From: Lucinisca nassula
Taxonomy: Eukaryota > Mollusca > Bivalvia > Lucinida > Lucinidae
DNA length: 64,000 nt
NCBI GenBank assembly: GCA_963580285.1
Contig: OY757020.1
Location: 95,731,497 to 95,795,496, forward strand
Direction of reading: 5' to 3'
The translations under genes and the position numbers were made by a program. Below the pieces are notes generated by a model, which saw nothing but the letters and a program-made list of their open reading frames with translations, made no database searches and was not told the DNA's origin. Positions within the stretch are counted from its first letter, which is position 1. Every line of letters starts with the position of its first letter. Positions 1-10,640 of this stretch are shown piece after piece.

Positions 1-540
1 ATCGATGCATAATAATTTTCTTGATATGGACAAAGCTTCATAGAAAGATCTTACTTGAAAAGCCAAGGCCCGAGGTTTTGAAATTTTTCATGATAAATTG
101 ACTTTAGTAAGGGGTTTGAAATGCTCATTAAAACATAAAATTTCTTTCATTGAGATTGATGATGAAATATTTTCCAATGTCATTCTCATGCAGGTTCAAG
201 AAGGGCTGCTGTCAGTTTGTGGCGAGAGAACATGCAGTGTACTGATTAGTCCCTTATGCATTAGCCTGCCCAGGAAAATCGTGGACCAGATTGATATGTC
301 CTAAATAGTGTTGACTGGGCTGTTCAACACAAAGAAGTTATTTAGTTTTCCTCATTTTCACTAAACAGGTTTACTGGGCCAAATAAGGCCCTTATCATAC
401 CTAGTGCAGAGAATGTTATTTGTCCTGCTCAAAAATATTAAAATGCCAACAATTGTTGGCATTTTAATATTTATGAGCAGGCAAAATATTGATAAGCAGG
501 GATAAATACCATTCTCAACTAATTTCAGCAAGAACAGGGT
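1..540. repeat. Degraded palindromic repeat (family P6) and flank
   Basis: No gene. Holds a hairpin at about 424-487 whose arms read cctgctcaaaaatatta and the reverse, with the centre aatgccaacaattgttggcatt. The same centre recurs at 7970-8000 and 31960-31985, inside elements flanked by 'gcatgaaaaagttttataacctcag'-like ends, which are weak here. Confidence 0.6.
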
Positions 541-795
541 TCCTTATTTTCTGTATTTCACTACTTTTCAGCTGTAGAATTTCATGTACACTCGAGCTGA
601 ACGAGGGTTTGGCATGAAAAATCTTGTATATCCTTGGGGCTTGACTTTTTTATAATGTGCTCATTTGCATTTTCATGTCCATTTATTGTGTAATTATGGT
701 TATATTTTATTCTTGTCAGTAATATTAACACTTGTCCTCTGAACAAATTAATTCCACTGCCATTTCCAAATTTCAACCCACCAGATTACTTGATA

Positions 796-1133
796 CAGTG
801 GAACTTCGATGGCTCGAACACCGATGGCTCGTTTACCATTGATGAGCCGAATCTGTTTTTGAGTTCAAAGGAAATTCTTTCACATAAGAAGTAGTAAGGA
901 GATTTTCGACTTTAAACTTGAAAATGTATGCTGTGTGTACTCATTAGAATCGCCTCAATGAGGCGATTCTAATGAGTACCCACAACATACATTTTATTAT
1001 AGAACACCGAAAAGATGTCCCAAAATTAAACCCTTTATGACTCCTGGCAGTTACCCTCAGTGGCTTGAACTGCCCCTGTCTCGAACAGATTTTCGCTGTC
1101 CGAAAGGTGTTCGAGCCATCGAAGTTGGAGAGT
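796..1133. mobile_element. Palindromic MITE, family P4 (pogo/Tc1-mariner-like ends)
   Basis: Terminal inverted repeat begins CAGTGGAACTTCGATGGC and ends with the reverse complement, preceded by TA. The centre is a near-perfect hairpin at about 935-1000 (core 2: gtactcattagaatcgcc and its inverse). CAGT..GAACTTCGA ends with TA flanks resemble pogo/Tc1-mariner elements. No transposase. Confidence 0.8.
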
Positions 1134-1187
1134 ATAATTAATTCCACTAAAGTCATAAACAGAATAGAAGCCTTCATAATGTAGTGT

Positions 1188-1300
1188 TTATGCTTCTCAC
1201 TTCATAAACCAGGGGTTGTGGGTTTGGTCCCGGACTTTCTGGCAGGTCTTTAAACCGAGGTCCCGTCTCCATACGACCTTAGACATTTGTGATATGTAAA
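1188..1300 (+). mobile_element. tRNA-derived SINE fragment (family T3)
   Basis: Contains ataaaccaggggttgtgg, a B-box-like ggtttggtccc, then ccgaggtcccgtctccatac. The same order appears in reverse in the fuller copy at 53725-53888. The 5' (A-box) part is degraded. Confidence 0.55.
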
Positions 1301-1335
1301 ACTTAAGCATACATAAACGGAATATCAAATAGTGT

Positions 1336-1423
1336 ATACACTGATCAGATGGCTTCTTCAGAAGCCATCTGATCTGTATCTACGCTGTTTGCAAAAGGTA
1401 GTGCAGGACAAGGGTTAATGTGG
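1336..1423. mobile_element. Half of a TTAA-type MITE (family P1)
   Basis: Core-1 hairpin (gatcagatggcttcttcaga and inverse), then tctacgctgtttgcaaa and a right end caggacaagggttaa. The left terminus is missing. Confidence 0.65.
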
Positions 1424-1560
1424 AAGGTATTATATTATTTTACATCAGTATTATTTTATTGTGAGTGGGAGTTAACAAAAACTAAAAAGAAATGTGCATG
1501 TAAACAGCATGACTGTTGATACATTTGTTCAAAGCCTCTTTAGCTCAATCAACTTAGCTA

Positions 1561-1906
1561 CAGTAGAATTTCGATGGCTCGAACACCATTGGCTCGATTA
1601 CCATGGATGTGTCGAACCCATCCTTGAGCCCCTAGCGAAATCCTCTACAGAAGAAATAATGGGGGATGATTAAGGAGCTTTTAGTCTTTTATCTTGCAAA
1701 TGTATGCTGTGTGTACTGATTAGAATCGCCTCGATGAGGCGATTCTAATGAGTACACACAGCATACATTTTCATTACAGAACACCGAAAAGATGTCTGAA
1801 AGTATCTTGTTATGCCTCCTGGCAATCACCTCAGTGGCTCGAACTACCCCTGTCTCGAACATATTTTCGAGGTCCCAAAGGTGTTCGAGCCATTGAAGTT
1901 CGACTG
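1561..1906. mobile_element. P4 palindromic MITE with intact TA duplication
   Basis: Starts CAGTAGAATTTCGATGGC, ends gaagttcgactg, and is flanked by TA at 1559-1560 and 1907-1908. Central hairpin at about 1705-1770 carries core 2. Best-defined left-hand copy of the family. Confidence 0.85.
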
Positions 1907-2000
1907 TAGTTAATTAAACTGACAAGTAAAAAGAGGTATTGAATATACCAAAATGCATCAATTAAAAGAAACAGCAAGTTAAAGGTACCTACATTGGTTA

Positions 2001-2735
2001 TTAGGGCCCCGCACTGAAAGTGTGGGTGCCCTATAGTAATCACTCTGTCCGTCCGTCTGTCTGTCTGTCCGTCCGTCTGTCCGTCCACAAATTTTTTTAT
2101 CCTCCATAACTTTTTATTATTCCTGGATGGATTTAAATATTACTTGGCATCATTCTGTCCGTCCGTCCGTCTGTCTGTCTGTCCGTCTGTCCGTCCACAA
2201 ATTTTTTTATCCTCCATAACTTTCTTATTCCTGGATGGATTTAAATATTACTTGGCAGAAATGTTAACCATAATGTGATGGAGTGTTGCGCGCAAGACTC
2301 AGGTCCGTACCTCAAAGGTCAAGGTCATACTTACAGGTTAAAGGTCAAAAAAGGGTCTTTCCTGTGTCCAATTAATAACTTTGTTATTATTCCTGGATGG
2401 ATTTAAATATTACTTGGCAGAAATGTTAACCATAATGTGACGAAGTGTCACACGCAAGACCCACAGCCGTACCTCAAAGGTCAAGGTCATACTTAGAGAT
2501 AAAAGGTCAAAAAAGCGTCTTTTTCATTGTGTCCAATCTATAACTTTCTTATACCTGGATGGATTTAAATATTACTTTGCAGAAATATTAACCATAATGT
2601 GACAGTGTGTCACGCGCAAGACCCAGGTCCGTACTTCAAAGGTCAAGGTCATACTTAGAGGTGAAAGGAAAAAAAAAACGTCTTTATTAACATCAACATT
2701 TTCCTACTCCTCTGATAGCGCTGCCGGGGCCCTAG
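2001..2735 (-). mobile_element. Tandem-repeat element with subterminal inverted repeats (Helentron/HINE-like, family M)
   Basis: On the minus strand the element opens TAGGGCCCCGGCAGCGC and ends with a hairpin (cacccacactttcagtg) followed by CGGGGCCCTAA, so AGGGCCCCG is an inverted repeat just inside both ends. Inside are about three monomers of ~163 bp (ctggatggatttaaatatta at 2123, 2232, 2393, 2556). Two (gtcc)n tracts at 2046-2092 and 2155-2200 lie next to the CTAA end. No coding capacity. Confidence 0.7.
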
Positions 2736-3003
2736 TCAGTTTCACTGACAGCTCTAGTCCTTCCTGTTTTCTACCCCCAATTTTTTAGCTAAAGGAGCAG
2801 CCTGATCAGGGTCTACACTGTTTGGCATTCCCTTTGCTGCTTTTGGACTCCTTGCAGGATCATGAAACGCATTTGTTAAAATTTTCGGAGAATTACAGAA
2901 AGTGCTTAAGGTGTTCAAATTTTTAGGATTTTTACTGAATTTCTCTTCTGATCTGCATTTTACTGGATGCATGTGTCGAAAGACGCCTTTGCAATGGCCT
3001 TTC

Positions 3004-3411
3004 ATGGCCTAGTGGGTAAAAGCGCTGACTCTTAATCATCAGGTCTCTCACCACTGTGGTTCGAGCTTTGATCGGGTCATATGTGAGACGCCTAGTTCTG
3101 CAACGGAGGGGCAGGAGGTTTTTCTCAGTGTACCCTGGTTTTTGCCCACCTTTGATTAACCCTTATCTTGCTGTTCACAACAACCCCTATCTTTGCAAAC
3201 AGTGTAGATCCAGATCAGATGGCTGATCAGGATCTTCACTGTTTGGCATTCAGTTTATGAATGTGTAGCAAAAAATTACATCAAGTAATAAGATTGGTTG
3301 ATAGACAGAAATGGGTGTGGCTTAAATGAATATTCAGCAAGATAAGGGTTAACAATTGGCTCGAAATAAGTTAAATAATATTGAAAGGGTCATAAAACCA
3401 AAGCAAAAAAA
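3004..3411 (+). mobile_element. tRNA-derived SINE (family T), split by a MITE
   Basis: A-box-like tggcctagtgggtaaaagc and B-box-like ggttcgagctt, followed by a body (gtgagacgcctagttctg..tggtttttgcccacctttg) shared in reverse with 11708-11942. The copy is interrupted at TTAA by the MITE at 3156-3352. It resumes at caattggctcg and ends in ccaaagcaaaaaaaaag. Not a functional tRNA gene: no acceptor-stem pairing. Confidence 0.8.
3156..3352. mobile_element. TTAA-type MITE P1 (piggyBac-like ends), nested in a SINE
   Basis: TTAA, then CCCTTATCTTGCTG at the left and CAGCAAGATAAGGG then TTAA at the right. CCC ends with TTAA duplication are the piggyBac signature. Core-1 hairpin (caaacagtgtagatcc ... 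tcactgtttgg) with a shortened loop. Opposite orientation to most copies. The empty site is visible at 11772 in the sister SINE. Confidence 0.88.
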
Positions 3412-3649
3412 AAGTGTAAGACATCTTTGCATGACACATTTCTTTTAGTATTTGTTGATTCCTACTCGCCTTTGTAAACAAGAAGTTTTGTTACTCAGTA
3501 TTTATTATTTTTGTAATATATTTGTACATAGTTTTTGCATGAATCAGCATTGTATAGCAGTCAGCTTTGTATAGCAATAAATGATGAATAAGACCATCTT
3601 TGGGGCTGTCCAGAAATGGTCTTATTACGTGGTAATAAGTCGAATGGTT

Positions 3650-3877
3650 ATAACCCATTACATGCGGGGGAACCCCTAAAGGAGTACCTTGGCAAACAGT
3701 GCAGGCCCAGATCAGACGCAGAATGCGGCGTCTGATCAGGGCCTGCACTATTTGCTACCAGAATTTTCCGTCAAAAATTGAATAAAAACGAAAAAATAGG
3801 CCTTACATCCCTAAATGACAAATGGACTTGTCCAACATATAGCAATGTCCCGGGTCCACCAGCATACAATGGGTTAA
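3650..3877. mobile_element. TTAA-type MITE P2 with core-1 hairpin
   Basis: Left end ATAA-CCCATTACATGCGGG, right end CATACAATGGG-TTAA. Centre is the hairpin gcaaacagtgcaggcccaga ... gggcctgcactatttgc. Same family as 33174-33414 and 45946-46167. Confidence 0.8.
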
Positions 3878-3991
3878 TAATGGATTTTAAAATATATTAG
3901 ACCCATATTGATAAGGTAGGCATAAACGTTTTTTCAACAGTTGGTTTCCCTTGGTATGTCCAGTAGCCTCAGTGAGTCAGTTAAATGGGCT

Positions 3992-4229
3992 TTAAGGGGA
4001 ATGGATACACCTTTAGGGGAGGCAACTCCTGCAAAAGTATGTCTCCCATGTCAATAGGGGTCAACTCTTAAAGGAAAGAATTTGCTCCTGAGAAGCAAAT
4101 TCTTTCCTTTAAGAGAAGGCCCCTTTTTCTGTGGGACAGAGCTTCTAGAAAAGAGAACAGCAAGTCATGAAAGTTGTCTCCCTTTGAAAAATGGCAGAAA
4201 AATCTTCCAGGTGTTTCCATTCCCATTAA
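3992..4229. mobile_element. Palindromic element P9
   Basis: Ends ttaaggggaatggatacacc and ggtgtttccattcccattaa. Centre is a long hairpin, aaggaaagaatttgctcct with its inverse, at about 4071-4114. The sister copy is at 7583-7812. TTAA at both borders suggests but does not prove a TTAA duplication. Confidence 0.65.
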
Positions 4230-4254
4230 TTGGGCTTTGGACAACTGGGCTCAT

Positions 4255-4483
4255 TTAACCCTTTTTGTACCAAATGGAATCTTCCTCCTTATATATGGCA
4301 GGAGTCCATTTCAAAATTTAGGGGTTGTAGGTTGTGTCTTCTTCAAAAATTTTTTGGAAAATGCCTGAACTTTTAGCAAACAGTGGAGGCCCTGATCAGA
4401 CGTCGCTTTCTGTGACGTCTAATCTGGGCCTGCACTGTTTGCCAGGGTACCCGTTTTGGGGTTTCCGGTACAAAATGAGTTAA
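4255..4483. mobile_element. Diverged TTAA-type MITE (P2-like) with core-1 hairpin
   Basis: Borders TTAA-CCCTTTTTGTACC and GGTACAAAATGAG-TTAA. Centre agcaaacagtggaggccctg ... gggcctgcactgtttgc. Termini differ from P2 proper while the core is the same. Confidence 0.7.
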
Positions 4484-4572
4484 TCTATTGTATTTCAGAG
4501 ATTTAGTAGCGTTGTACAGGTCAGGACCGAAGGTATCAGGGTAAATTATTCCATTTTTGTCATCAAATCAGT

Positions 4573-5190
4573 ATACTGTCCAACTTCAGTGGCTCAAACA
4601 CCTTAGGGACCACGAAAAATCTCTTAGAAACAGGGGTAGTTCGAGCCACTGAGAGTTCCTGCCAGAGGCTTGCAGGGGTTTATTTTGGGACAATTTTTTG
4701 TTGTTCTGTAATAAAATGTATATTTTGTGTACTCGTTAGAATCACCTCATCGAGACAATTCTAAAGAGTACACACAGCATACATTTGCTAGATAAAAGTG
4801 GAAAATCACCTTAACCCTTATCATGCTGTTCACGACAACCCCTATCTTTGCAAACAGTGTAGATCCTGATCAGATTGCTTCTGAAGAAGCCTTATCTTGC
4901 TGTTCACGACAACCCCTATCTTTGCAAACAGTGTAGATCCAGATCAGGATCTACACTGTTTGGTATTCAGTTTATGAATTTGTAGCAATAAATTACATCA
5001 AGTAATTTGATTGGTTGATAGACAGAAATGGGTGTGGCTTAAATGAATATTCAGCAAGATAAGGGTTAATTATCCCACACTACTTTGTACAAAGTGTAAT
5101 GCCCTGGGGACTCAAAAAACGGATTAGACTCATTGATGGTTAACAAGCCATCGATGTTTGAGCCATCTTGGTTTCACTGAATAAGGTCAT
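4573..5190. mobile_element. P4 MITE interrupted by a TTAA-type MITE
   Basis: Left end actgtccaacttcagtggc, core-2 hairpin at 4725-4785. A P1 element sits inside at TTAA (4811-5069), after which the P4 body resumes (ttatcccacactac ... catcgatgtttgagcc). The uninterrupted order is visible at 28125-28150. Confidence 0.75.
4811..5069. mobile_element. P1 MITE with an internal tandem duplication, nested in P4
   Basis: TTAA-CCCTTATCATGCTG ... CAGCAAGATAAGGG-TTAA. The terminal segment ccttatcttgctgttcacga ... tgtagatcc is present twice (from 4815 and from 4890), giving 259 bp instead of ~200-210. Confidence 0.82.
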
Positions 5191-5209
5191 CTAATCAGTA
5201 TATAATATA

Positions 5210-5541
5210 CAGTAAAACTTTGATGGCTCGAACACTGATGGCTCGTTTACCGTGGCTGAGTCGAACCCATTTTTTAGTCCCTAGGGAATTCCTCAACATT
5301 AGAAGTAGTGTGGGATAATTAAGGACATTTTCAACTTTTATCTTCCAAATGTATGCTGTGTGTGCTCATTAGAATTCTAATGGGTACACACAGCATACAT
5401 TTTTATTATGGAACACCGAAAAGATGTCCCAAAATAAACCCTGTTATGCCTCCTGGAAGTAACCCTCAGTGGATCGAACTACCCCTGTCTGGAACAGATT
5501 TTCATTGTCCTAAAGGTGTTCGAGCTATTGAAGTTCGACTG
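5210..5541. mobile_element. P4 palindromic MITE with TA flanks
   Basis: Starts CAGTAAAACTTTGATGGC after TA; ends gaagttcgactg before TA. Core-2 hairpin at about 5348-5402 with a shortened loop. Confidence 0.8.
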
Positions 5542-5619
5542 TACAAATACACCTCCTTATAGCCTGTTTCATTATAACAGAATTTCATGTAACATTGTGT
5601 ACCATAATGATGGGTCCTA

Positions 5620-5885
5620 CAGATACATAGATTACAAAGAAAAAAAATGACCATAAATTGTCATTTTTCTTTGTAATCTACCATAAAAATCCAAAAATTC
5701 GGACACCTTGAGGACTTGCTGTAATTCTCCTAAAATTTTTAATTTGTTTCACGATCCTGAGTTGCAAACAGAGTGCAGTGTAGACATTGATCAGACTGCT
5801 CACGCAGTCTGATCTGGGTCTACACTGTTTGCTTAGGCATATTTGTCCCAATACTTTGGTTCATAACGGTATACAGTTTTATTTG
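5620..5885. repeat. P10 hairpin and P3 palindromic element
   Basis: 5628-5690: hairpin of agattacaaagaaaa and inverse around tgaccataaattgtca. 5715-5880: gctgtaattctcctaaaatt, then the core-1 hairpin (gtgtagacattgatcagact ... gggtctacactgtttgc) and the tail ttgtcccaatactttggttc, matching 34880-35065 and 37945-38340. No gene. Confidence 0.65.
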
Positions 5886-6097
5886 AATTATAACTCAGTT
5901 GTTTAACCATCATGGTTTCTGCTTCTGACCCCAATAGTAGTGTTAAAAAGAGGTGCTTCATGTTGATATGCTAAATGTTGATGTTTTTAAAATATATGTC
6001 AAACTTACAACAAATGTTGCCAAAAGGTTGTGTGTGTCAAACTTACAAAAAAAAAAAATTTGCCAAAAGGGTCAGTATTGCACTGGCTGTGCTGCAT

Positions 6098-6285
6098 AAT
6101 TAATTTAGCCACTCCCATTTCTAACTTTGAACCAGTCAGATTACTTGATATAATTTATTCCTACAAAATCACAAAATGAACGTCAAACAGTGTAGATTCT
6201 GATCAGATGGCTTCTTCAGAAGCCATCTGATCTGGATCTACACCGTTTGCAAAGGTAGTGGCTGTGAACAGCAGGATAAGGGTTA
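6098..6285. mobile_element. Degenerate P1 MITE
   Basis: Left half diverged (taatttagccactcccattt), with core-1 hairpin (gatcagatggcttcttcaga and inverse) and intact right end cagcaggataagggttaa. Confidence 0.7.
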
Positions 6286-6317
6286 AGCGGGTCTTTCCAG
6301 TGAATGGCCATTATCTT

Positions 6318-6390
6318 GATATCGGATTCAGCTCTGCGTGGAAGCATCATGCAGCCCATATATTTCTTCAAGCTCCTATGGGTGGGGGCT
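6318..6390 (-). mobile_element. SINE-like family X, 5' fragment
   Basis: Contains tcagctctgcgtggaagcat, catgcagcccatatatttct and ggtgggggct, i.e. the first ~70 bp of the X consensus in reverse. Confidence 0.75.
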
Positions 6391-6663
6391 ATTAGGCCTG
6401 TCAGTTCCAATGCTTAGGATCATAACGGTAATTTATTTCACAGGTTTCATGCGAATTGTGTTTACATGTCATATCAAATCTTATCATATGATGTCGTTGA
6501 TAAGAAGTTGATAACGTCCTGTAATAAAAATCGTATGACCACACTTGTAATAACACTTTGGCTGGATTAAGTAACGTCATGACGACGTCCATGTCAACAA
6601 TGCATTTTTCGTAGAAAACTTGTCAAAAGATTAAAAGGAGATAAAATCCAATTTAAAGTAGTC

Positions 6664-6778
6664 ATATGATAAAGAGAATCTTACACTCGTGGTCATTTCA
6701 TATGAAATTTATGAAACTCGCCAAAGGCATGTTTCATAAATTTCATATGAAATGACCACTCGTGTAAGATCCTCTATT
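6664..6778. mobile_element. Foldback element P7
   Basis: Two arms of about 50 bp (agaatcttacactcgtggtc, atttcatatgaaattt) around a ~15-bp centre. Ends agaatcttac / gtaagatcctct are shared with 32796-32941 and 33636-33778, although the inner arm sequence differs. Confidence 0.7.
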
Positions 6779-6844
6779 TATTAACTGGCCTAAACAGAAA
6801 TACAGAGGAGCTGTTGTCATGGAGACATCAGTGTCAAACCCACT

Positions 6845-7057
6845 TTAACCCTTGTCTTGCTGAATATTCATTCAAGCCACACCCATTTCTGTCTATCAAC
6901 CAATCAAATTACTTGATGTAATTTATTCCTACAAACTCATAAACTGAATGCCAAACAGTGTAGATCGTGATCAGATGGCTTCTTCAGAAGCCATCTGATC
7001 TGGCTCTACACTGTTTGCAAAGATAGGGGTTGTAGTGAACAGCAAGATAAGGGTTAA
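6845..7057. mobile_element. P1 MITE, near-complete
   Basis: TTAA-CCCTTGTCTTGCTG ... CAGCAAGATAAGGG-TTAA, 213 bp with target copies. Core-1 hairpin at 6950-7020. A 22-T run follows at about 7071-7093. Confidence 0.88.
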
Positions 7058-7099
7058 AAGTTTAAGATAATTTTTTTTTTTTTTTTTTTTTTTAAATCA

Positions 7100-7560
7100 T
7101 ATCTCAGCAACCACTGGCCAGAACAATTTCATATGTAAACCTTTATTCTGCTACATCAAGCCCCAGGGTCAGGCCCTGGGGTGGGGCATAGGGGTAAAGA
7201 GTTCTGCCTTGTTCACTTTAGAGTTTTACATCAAAGCTTTTTAAAAGTTCGTACCTCATCAGCCATTGGTCAGAACCATTTCATATTTGGAATATAATCA
7301 TATAATAGGGTAAATTCTTATTTTAATTTCTGCTAGCCTCTGGACTGTACATAGATCTGATGGGGCACAAGGTTCAAGAATTAAATCAGACCCACTATAA
7401 AGTTTTTCATCCAAGCTGTTGTAAAAAGTTCATTTATATCTTGTCAGGAAATATTTTCTACAACCATTCTCTCCCACCGATTAAAAGAAAGGGTAGTTGT
7501 CAGTTTCTGAAAAAAAAGACTGCACTGTACTGGCTAAACTCTTAAGTATAAACCTGCCCA
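7100..7560. other. Stretch without a recognised gene
   Basis: Low-complexity T run then AT-rich sequence with a diffuse repeated phrase (catcaaagctttttaaaagttcgt / catccaagctgttgtaaaaagttc). Reading frames here are short and show no family motif. Confidence 0.5.
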
Positions 7561-7582
7561 GAAAAAAATATGGTACGCAGGG

Positions 7583-7812
7583 GAATGGGAACACCTGGCA
7601 GATTTTTCTCCTATTTTTCAAAGGGAGACAACTTTCGGGGGTTCCTGTTCGCTTTTCTAGAAATCCTGTCCCGCTAAAAAGGGGTCTACTCTTTAAGGAA
7701 AGAATTTGCTCCTCAGGAGCAAATTCTTTCCTTTAAGAGTTGACCCCTGTTGACATGGGAGACAAAAATACTTTTGGAGTTGCCTCCCCTGAAGGTGTTC
7801 CCATTCCCCTTA
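7583..7812. mobile_element. Palindromic element P9, second copy
   Basis: Ends ggggaatgggaacacctgg and ggtgttcccattcccctta. Centre ctttaaggaaagaatttgct with its inverse around cctcagg. TTAA is present at the right border only. Confidence 0.68.
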
Positions 7813-7885
7813 AGACAAACTGACTAACTCCGTATAACCTCAGAAATGTTGACTGGACCGTTAAACTCTAAACAGGTGAAGTAAA

Positions 7886-8130
7886 AAGTGAATCCTGGCC
7901 CTGAGGTTATTAAATCTTTTTCCGTGCTTAACTCACTTGAGCATGAAATTTGTCCTACTCACAAATTTTAAAATGCCAACAAGTGTTGGCATTTTGAAAA
8001 ATTTTTAGCAGGAAAAACACTGTCTTTGAGCAGAAAATTGGTCTGATTTGTTAATATTTCAAAGTTATGAGCATTACCAATTCTATCCTCAGTTGAGCTG
8101 AGCATGTAAAAAGTTTTATAATCTTGATGC
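7886..8130. mobile_element. Palindromic element P6
   Basis: Ends cctggccctgaggttattaa and tttataatcttgatgcctgg. Inner pair tccgtgcttaactcacttga / cagttgagctgagcatgtaa. Central hairpin aaatgccaacaagtgttggc. Matches 31889-32126. Confidence 0.68.
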
Positions 8131-8345
8131 CTGGTTGTGTAGGCTTTTTATTTTGGATAGCCTTTTGGTCATTTTGTGGGAAAGTAACTGTCCTTTCAGC
8201 TATCCGCTAGTGATATTTTCGTTAGGTTTAGTTACTTTATGTTCATGGTTCTTTCCCTTTGTTGTCTCTGATGGGAAGTGTGAGGTAATTATATTGATTT
8301 CTGATCATTGCCTTCACTTTTATTTTATCTGAATCTCAGTTGGTC
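8130..8345 (+). repeat. Dispersed repeat Y, copy 1
   Basis: Shares ttttggatagccttttggtc, attttgtgggaaagtaactg and tttctttcccttt..gtctctga with 31380-31735 and 40025-40420. Long but unconserved open frames here come from T-rich sequence. Class not recognised. Confidence 0.6.
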
Positions 8346-8394
8346 ATACATTATACTAACTTGTACCTATCAAGATTCCAAGTCAGTGAAAGGA

Positions 8395-8560
8395 AGACAC
8401 CTCTAAACCCCACTTTATATAGAGAAAAAGTGGGGGGTTAGGGGGTAAACATTATCTGCCTTATTTTTGCTCAAAACATAGGTTGTTGGTACATGTTAGA
8501 ACCGCCTCATTGATGCAGTTCTAAAGGGCATCCACAATCTATGTTGAAAGAAAAAATAAG
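8395..8560. repeat. P5 hairpin element
   Basis: An inverted pair at 8402-8440 (aaaccccactttatatagag...aaagtgggg), then core-2-type hairpin at 8478-8545 (gttagaaccgcctcattgat ... ttctaaagg). Confidence 0.6.
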
Positions 8561-8835
8561 AATGATATTGAAATTTTTACCAAACATTTGTCACTTCTGA
8601 CACCATGTTGGACATCATTATTTCACATGGACAGGTTTTCCTAAAGCGTAAGCTGTTCCTAACCCTGAAGTTATAAAACTTTTTTCCATGCTCAACTGAG
8701 TTAAGCATGGGCTTTATCAGGCCTCATATTTTTCAAGCATTTGCAGGATTTCAGGCTTTTAGAGCTTGATTTTTTTCTTGGTTTCAGGCTTTTAGATTTT
8801 GAATTTTCCTGCTATATTCTGTTTAAAATGACTAT

Positions 8836-9034
8836 TTAACCCTTAATTTATTTAGCCACATTCATTTCCGACTGTCAGCCAATCAAATTACTTGATATGA
8901 TATATTCATTCAATTCACAAACTGCATTACAAACAGTGTATATCCTGATCAGATGGCTTCTTCAGAAGCCATCTGATCTGGATCTACACTGTTTGCAAAG
9001 GTAATGGTTATCATGTTAGCAGGATAAGGGTTGA
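8836..9034. mobile_element. P1 MITE at the break of a LINE fragment
   Basis: TTAA-CCCTTAATTTATTTAGCC at the left, core-1 hairpin at 8930-9000, right end agcaggataaggg then TTGA, a decayed TTAA. Lies exactly at the 3' limit of the RT fragment. Confidence 0.8.
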
Positions 9035-9560
9035 TAATGAGGCCATCCACAATCCTCTCCAGGACTTTCATGACCTGTTCTGTCAGCTTGAGACCACAGT
9101 AGTTGCCCCGTTCCAATGCATCACCCTTGCCCTTGTAGAGACAGACAATGAAACTCTGTTCCCAGTCAGAGGGTACCTTTCCATCATGGATGATTGCAGC
9201 TGCAAGGTCGCGGATCATTGAGGCACCCTCATCACCTGCAGCTCTGATCATCTCCACCACTATGCCAGAAGGGCCTGGTGCTTTGCCAGTCTTCATCTGA
9301 GAGAAAGCCTTCTTAACCATATCAATAGTGATTGGGATGGGCGGCCCTTCCACTGGTGGTTCATCAGACAAGTGCTCTGGCTCCCAGTCAAACTCAACAT
9401 TGAGTAGCCTTTGGTAGTGTTCTAACCAGGCCCTCTGCTTTGAATCTTCACTCATTGATATCTCCCCTGCATCATTCTTTACTGGTTTGTCTCCTACAAC
9501 ATCGACATTCTCTCTTCTCATCTGGTTAGCAAGGCGGTAGAGGACTTGGGGTCAATATTC
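9034..9560 (-). pseudogene. LINE reverse transcriptase, N-terminal fragment (RTE-like), truncated
   Basis: About 170 codons of the linker and the first reverse-transcriptase blocks of a non-LTR retrotransposon. Landmarks in order: LANQMRREN, KQRAWLEHYQRLLNVEFDW, KTGKAPGPSGI..EMI, VPSDWEQSFIVCLYKGKG, ERGNYCGLKLTEQVMKVLER. These correspond to RT blocks 0-2; the catalytic YxDD region is absent. The frame is open for most of its length but breaks upstream of 9560. Downstream it stops exactly where a TTAA-type MITE (8836-9034) begins, and no RT sequence resumes on the other side, so this is a dead 5'-region fragment. The peptide after VDGLI in the same open frame is MITE sequence, not RT. RTE-like is my assignment from motif style; the fragment is certainly LINE-derived. 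Confidence 0.88.
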
Positions 9561-9810
9561 TTGTAGATCTCCTTCTAAAGACTGAGACTGTAAAATCTGG
9601 ACTTTCAGGCATGGAAAAGCTTGGTTAGTATGAGGCCTGCTTAATAATGCTCATGAATATTAGAATACAAAGATATGAGGTAGCATCACTGTTTTAGTTC
9701 AGCAGAGACTGTTTTTGCTGTGCTCATTTCAGCAGAGACTTTTTTTTTGTCCTGCTCATAAATTTTAAATTGCCAACATTTGTTCCAAGCTCATTTGAGT
9801 TCAGCGTGGA

Positions 9811-10090
9811 TTTGTTTGTTTGATTTGTGGTTTAACGTCCCAGTCAACACTGTAAAGGTCATTTTGGTTTGTGGGACTTTTACCCGACATTGAGATGAAA
9901 TGACATCTCAAGCCCTGCCGCCCAATGAAACCAATAGGGTTTATTAGCATGGACGGGCCGACTCGCACCGCTTTGCCTGGGCAGGCATAGATCCTCTAAG
10001 CGGTTTACCAGTACTGGTGTGCGGGTCGGTTTCAGCTCTGCGTGGAAGCATCATGCAGCCCATTTCTTCAAGCCCCGATGGGCGGGGGCT
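9811..10090 (-). mobile_element. SINE-like family X, near full length
   Basis: On the minus strand runs from agcccccgcccatcggggct through ccgcttagaggatctatgcc and gcaaagcggtgcgagtcggc to a caaacaaa tail. Flanks agttcagcgtgga and agttcagcatgga are a 13-bp target duplication with one mismatch. Confidence 0.85.
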
Positions 10091-10248
10091 TAAGTTCAGC
10101 ATGGAATTCGTAAAGTTCATAGATGTTAGAATGCGAAAAAAATGAGGTAGCATCAGGTTCTTAGATCAGCAGAGACTATTTTTGTCCTGCTCATAAGTTT
10201 TAGATTGCCAAGTTGAGTTCAGCATGGACATTACGATAACACATCCGG

Positions 10249-10527
10249 TCCCTGCCCATTGGGGCTTTAAGAAATAGATGGGCTGCATGATGCTACCGTC
10301 AGAGCTGAAACTGACCTGCACACGAGTACTGGTAAACCGCTTAGAGGATCTAAGCCTGCCCAGGCAAAGCGGTGCACGTCGGACCGTCCATGCTTATAAA
10401 CCCTATTGGTTTCATTGGGCGGCAGGGCTTGAGATGTCATTTCATCTCAATATTGGGTAGAAGTCCCACAAAATTGGAAGCAACGTCTCCAAAATGACCT
10501 TTACAGTGTTGATGGGGACGTTAAATG
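10249..10527 (+). mobile_element. SINE-like family X
   Basis: Starts cctgcccattggggcttta, carries ccgcttagaggatctaagcc and gcaaagcggtgcacgtcgg, and ends gatggggacgttaaa. The tail is degraded. Confidence 0.85.
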
Positions 10528-10640
10528 AATTGTGATGAATTGGTAATGCTCATAGTTGTTAGAATACAAAGAAATAAGGTAGCATCATTTTTTTGTTCTG
10601 TTCATAAATTGTAAATTGCCAAAAATTGTTCCATGCTCAG

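Noticed and set aside
3004..3090. tRNA gene
   Set aside because: A and B boxes are present, but there is no acceptor-stem pairing and the body matches SINE copies elsewhere.
5628..5690. microRNA precursor hairpin
   Set aside because: Arms are almost perfectly paired and multi-copy (P10), as expected of a young palindromic repeat, not a conserved precursor.
7071..7093. Poly(T) run as a retroposon tail
   Set aside because: No retroposed body could be recognised on either side and no flanking duplication was seen.
8949..9033. C-terminal extension of the LINE peptide (NPYPANMITITFANSVDPDQ)
   Set aside because: This is translated P1 MITE. SVDPDQ-type peptides recur wherever core 1 is read in that frame.
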